From Actinomycetes bacterium (GTDB lineage Bacteria > Actinomycetota > Acidimicrobiia > Acidimicrobiales > Microtrichaceae), in assembly GCA_023423215.1 (NCBI GenBank), contig JAFAFZ010000226.1:1-8282 (forward strand): DNA of 8,282 nucleotides, in the 5' to 3' direction. This document shows, in pieces, positions 6,157-8,282 of this stretch (positions are counted from its first letter, which is position 1; each line of letters starts with the position of its first letter). Both the position numbers and the translations under genes were made by a program. The notes below the pieces were generated by a model. The model had not been told where the DNA came from. It was given only the letters and a program-made list of their open reading frames with translations, and did no database searches.

Positions 6157-6915
6157 TCAGCCGCCCTGGAGGCCGAGCGCGGCGGCGACCGCTGCGCCGG
6201 TGACCTTTGCGTTCAGGTACGGCTCGGGGTCGTGGGCGCGGTGGCCGTTGTCGACCAGGTGGTCGTCGACGCGGTCACCGAAGTGCGATGCCAGCCCGGT
6301 GCCACCGCAGGCGGGGTCGCCGACGGCTGCGATGTTCGTCCAGGAGCGCACGCCGCCGGGCCAGTGCCCGACGCCGTCGACCGGCGCGGGGTGGAGCTGG
6401 CCGAACACGAACGAGGTCGCGAGCGGGGATCCCATCGTGATGAGCGCCGGGCTCAGCTCGGGTCGTGCGGAGAGCACCTGGTAGCTGACGACGGTGCCGA
6501 GCGAGTGCGAGATGACGAGCTCGGTGTCGGGGCCGAGCTCGCGGTCCATGCGCTCGCGGATGCGCGAGCGCACGTCGCCGACGGCGAGGAAGCGGCCCGC
6601 CTGGTCGATGAGCTTCTCGTTGGCGTGCTTGCCGATCGCGTCGGCGACCGTGGCGAGCCCGTCGGCGCCCGACACCTTGTTGATGGCGTCGACCAGCCCG
6701 GCCTTCGCGGCCAGGTCGACCGGGTCGGGCATCTCGCCCTGGTCGGGGTCCAGGCGGAGGATGTCGCCGTAGAAGACCATGCCGACGTCCTCGAGCGAGA
6801 TGTCCGCGCCGACGTGCCAGAGGCCGTCGCGCAGCGCGGGGAACCAGCGCCCCAGGATCTCGTTCGGGCCCCACAACTCGTTGAAGGCGCCGTGCACCAA
6901 CACCACGCGGCTCAT
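6157..6915 (-). CDS. Small cytoplasmic alpha/beta hydrolase with SHSLG nucleophile motif
   Basis: This is a 252-residue alpha/beta-hydrolase-fold protein without signal peptide. It opens with a beta strand and oxyanion loop M-S-R-V-V-L-V-H-G-A-F-N. The nucleophile elbow is S-H-S-L-G-T (136-141, Ser138), a variant of the usual G-x-S-x-G with Ser in the first position. Asp200 (A-A-V-G-D-P-A) and His228 or His225 (D-N-G-H-R-A-H-D) are plausible triad members. The elbow and the N-I-A-A-V-G-D-P segment recall lipase/PGAP1-like hydrolases rather than haloalkane dehalogenases. The frame extends upstream to 7167, but ATG 6915 is chosen: similarity begins there, purine-rich AGGGAC and GAGGGGG lie just before it, and the upstream part is low-complexity Arg-rich. 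It sits between the oxygenase gene (83-nt gap) and the crotonase gene (49-nt gap), all on the minus strand. Substrate unknown. Confidence 0.85.
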   Translation of the reverse strand: MSRVVLVHGAFNELWGPNEILGRWFPALRDGLWHVGADISLEDVGMVFYGDILRLDPDQGEMPDPVDLAAKAGLVDAINKVSGADGLATVADAIGKHANEKLIDQAGRFLAVGDVRSRIRERMDRELGPDTELVISHSLGTVVSYQVLSARPELSPALITMGSPLATSFVFGQLHPAPVDGVGHWPGGVRSWTNIAAVGDPACGGTGLASHFGDRVDDHLVDNGHRAHDPEPYLNAKVTGAAVAAALGLQGG

Positions 6916-6968
6916 CTGTCCCTGTTCCCCCTCGGTACGGTTCGCCCCGCATGTTCCCACGCGGTGGA

Positions 6969-6988
6969 GGGGCTCCGTCCCGAACCCC
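6969..6988 (-). terminator. Weak hairpin after the oxygenase gene
   Basis: On the minus-strand transcript GGGGTTC pairs with GAGCCCC (7 pairs, one G-U) about 10 nt after the oxygenase stop codon. There is no U-run. It could attenuate or end transcription before the downstream hydrolase gene, which bears on whether the three minus-strand genes form one operon. Confidence 0.3.
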
Positions 6989-6998
6989 GGCTCCGCCG

Positions 6999-8069
6999 TC
7001 AGTCGCTGTCGTCGTCGCCGTCGACCCCGCCGTCGACGCGGCGGCCGTCCTCGACCAGGTTGATCTCGTAGATGACCTGGTCGAGCAGGTCGCCCGCCTC
7101 GATGCCGGCGTAGCGCTGCGGGTGCTCGTCGGTGATGCACGACGCGATCGGCGACAGGACCGTCCACGGGGTCGGGTGGCTGAACTGCACGACCGAGTAG
7201 CGCTCGCCCGGTTCGGAGGGGTCGGCGACGACCTGGTGCACGCCGACGGGGATGCGGCCGTTGGTCAGGCGCTCCAGCATGATGCCGGTGTTGACGATCA
7301 CGTGGCCCTCGGGGGGCGCGGCGTCGACCCAGCGGCCGGTGACCGGTTCGCCGTGCTCGTCGACGGTCCCGGGCGGGACCGAGGGGTCCGCGTCGACCAG
7401 GACCTGCAGGCCCTTCGCGGTCGCACGGGGGAGGGCGGTGGTCAGGTTGATGTCGCCGTGCGCGCCGGCCCAGACGTGCGGCTTCTGCGTCCCGGCGGAG
7501 GCGGGTGCCTCGCTCATCGGGGGGTAGCGGATCGCCCGCGTCAGCGTGGTGCCGTCGGTGAGCATCGAGTCGAAGAAGTGCTCGTGCGCGCCCAGGCCGA
7601 CCGCGATGATGCGGAGGAAGCGGCGCTGCAGGTCGAGCGTGCGGTCGTGGAACTCGTTGAGGACGGCGGTGATGCCGGGCACCTGCACCTCGGGCAGCAC
7701 CTGGTCCATGTAGCGGTGCGGGTACTTGCGCTTGAGGGGGTGCCCGTCCGGCAGGTTCGAGCCCCAGTTCAGCATCTCCTTCCAGTCCGGCGCGTCGGAG
7801 GTGGCGGCGGTCTCCACGAGCAGGCCCGTGTAGCCGGTCTGGCCGTGGGAGCCGGGGGCGACGGAGAGCTGCTTCTCGTCGATGGAGAGGGTGAAGAACT
7901 CGGCGAGCATGCCGTAGGCGGTGTCGAGCAGGTCCTCGGAGAGGTCGTGGCTGGTGTAGACGAAGCCGTTCTCGAGGCTGGTCATGACCCCGTCGACGAC
8001 GGCACGGCGCTGGCCGGCGTCACCACGCTCGAAGGCCAGCAGGTCCACGTCGAGGAGGTCGTCGCTCAT
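6999..8069 (-). CDS. 2-oxoglutarate/Fe(II)-dependent oxygenase, isopenicillin N synthase-like family
   Basis: This is a 356-residue non-haem iron oxygenase with the double-stranded beta-helix fold of the isopenicillin N synthase/plant dioxygenase superfamily. Such enzymes hydroxylate, desaturate or cyclise small molecules with O2. The iron ligands are H-G-D (His204, Asp206, in A-G-A-H-G-D-I-N-L-T-T) and the distal His278 (G-V-H-Q-V-V). R-Y-S (290-292) is the R-x-S motif that binds the 2-oxoglutarate carboxylate, so use of 2-oxoglutarate is likely. The N-terminal DIOX_N-like part shows E-N-G-F-V-Y-T-S-H (33-41) and W-K-E-M-L-N-W-G (96-103). The final 20 residues are a Gly/Asp-rich acidic tail. 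The ATG at 8069 has no good Shine-Dalgarno but a TACGGT -10 box exactly 7 nt upstream, suggesting leaderless translation. It is the first gene of a minus-strand group with a hydrolase and a crotonase. The substrate cannot be inferred. Confidence 0.92.
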   Translation of the reverse strand: MSDDLLDVDLLAFERGDAGQRRAVVDGVMTSLENGFVYTSHDLSEDLLDTAYGMLAEFFTLSIDEKQLSVAPGSHGQTGYTGLLVETAATSDAPDWKEMLNWGSNLPDGHPLKRKYPHRYMDQVLPEVQVPGITAVLNEFHDRTLDLQRRFLRIIAVGLGAHEHFFDSMLTDGTTLTRAIRYPPMSEAPASAGTQKPHVWAGAHGDINLTTALPRATAKGLQVLVDADPSVPPGTVDEHGEPVTGRWVDAAPPEGHVIVNTGIMLERLTNGRIPVGVHQVVADPSEPGERYSVVQFSHPTPWTVLSPIASCITDEHPQRYAGIEAGDLLDQVIYEINLVEDGRRVDGGVDGDDDSD

Positions 8070-8076
8070 GTCCGCG

Positions 8077-8082
8077 ACCGTA
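8077..8082 (-). promoter_or_regulatory. -10 box of a probable leaderless promoter for the oxygenase gene
   Basis: On the minus strand this is TACGGT, matching TANNNT, followed by 7 nt (CGCGGAC) and then the ATG at 8069. The geometry equals that of the TACGAT box at 4228, and there is no strong ribosome binding site before the ATG. No -35 is evident; the upstream DNA is very C/G-rich. Confidence 0.55.
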
Positions 8083-8150
8083 CTTCCGGGGCGGTGGGGG
8101 CCGCGGTGCGGGAGGTCGGGCGTGCGGGCGTCCGGCGTCTCGCGATGCCC

Positions 8151-8282
8151 GCGCCCGAGTAGCGACGAATCGGACCCGGCCGGAGGCGGCCCACCACCAC
8201 CACGCCGCGCCCGAGTAGCGACGAATCGAGCCGACCGGAGGCACCCACCACCACCACGCCGCGCCCGAGTAGCGACGAATCG
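8151..8282. repeat. Tandem repeat, period about 55 nt, three cores, truncated by window end
   Basis: An identical 22-nt core containing CGAGTAGCGACGAATCG occurs at 8151-8172, 8207-8228 and 8261-8282, with starts 56 and 54 nt apart. The intervening stretches (34 and 32 nt) are related to each other: both carry a C-C-G-G-A-G-G-C block and end in a shared stretch with four CCA/CAC triplets, so the last two units match over about 39 nt. The first core lacks this left flank and marks the array edge. Short frames on the minus strand through it translate to repetitive Val/Trp/Arg-rich peptides and are not credible genes. The 8083-8150 stretch between it and the oxygenase promoter is G-rich and holds nothing else I can identify. 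Confidence 0.85.

Noticed and set aside
6916..7167. Upstream extension of the small hydrolase
   Set aside because: It overlaps the end of the oxygenase gene, is Arg-rich low complexity, and the fold's first strand starts at ATG 6915.
8088..8128. G-quadruplex upstream of the oxygenase gene
   Set aside because: There are five G-runs, but the loop after the G5 run is 9 nt and such runs are expected by chance at this GC content.
8020..8257. Short minus-strand frames through the repeat region
   Set aside because: They translate to repeat-derived Val/Trp/Arg/Pro-rich peptides and overlap the oxygenase promoter and start; no family resemblance.
8151..8282. CRISPR array (22-nt identical repeats with 32-34-nt spacers)
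   Set aside because: The two spacers are clearly related to each other, sharing a 17-nt right end and a CCGGAGGC block, and no cas gene is visible. Tandem repeat fits better.

Overview
The window is uniformly GC-rich (roughly 70% by eye), gene-dense, and has strong G/C bias at third codon positions. The gene content points to a high-GC actinobacterium: a DrrA/DrrB-type drug exporter pair, a luciferase-like F420-dependent oxidoreductase, lipoprotein and crotonase paralogues of actinobacterial type, and TANNNT -10 boxes 7 nt upstream of start codons, the usual leaderless arrangement. An Acidimicrobiia-like genome is possible, but I cannot show that from sequence alone. No rRNA, tRNA, transposase, integrase or CRISPR array is visible.

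Layout, left to right. (1) 110-1956, plus strand: a two-gene ABC exporter operon (ATPase then permease, 17 nt apart), closed by a long hairpin at about 1982-2030 that probably also ends the convergent gene. (2) 2054-4148, minus strand: an AlkC-type DNA alkylation repair protein with a C-terminal Ig-like domain, followed 70 nt later by an F420-type LLM oxidoreductase. (3) about 4275-5258, plus strand: an exported lipoprotein alpha/beta hydrolase (esterase), divergent from alkC. It has no normal in-frame start codon; a good leaderless promoter and ATG sit just upstream but one base out of frame. (4) 5316-8069, minus strand: three genes in transcription order, namely a 2-oxoglutarate/Fe(II) oxygenase of the isopenicillin N synthase superfamily, a small cytoplasmic alpha/beta hydrolase, and a crotonase-fold protein that lacks one of the two catalytic glutamates of true enoyl-CoA hydratases. 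(5) 8151-8282: an intergenic tandem repeat of about 55 nt, cut by the window end.

How the genes work together: DrrA/DrrB form one exporter. AlkC removes alkylated bases, and its LLM neighbour is probably an unrelated redox enzyme. The oxygenase, hydrolase and crotonase are co-directional and could take part in one small-molecule pathway, but only orientation and spacing support that. I found no clear new multi-gene system. The items most worth a second look are the start of the lipoprotein gene, the repeat at the right edge, the convergent-gene hairpin and the atypical crotonase active site.
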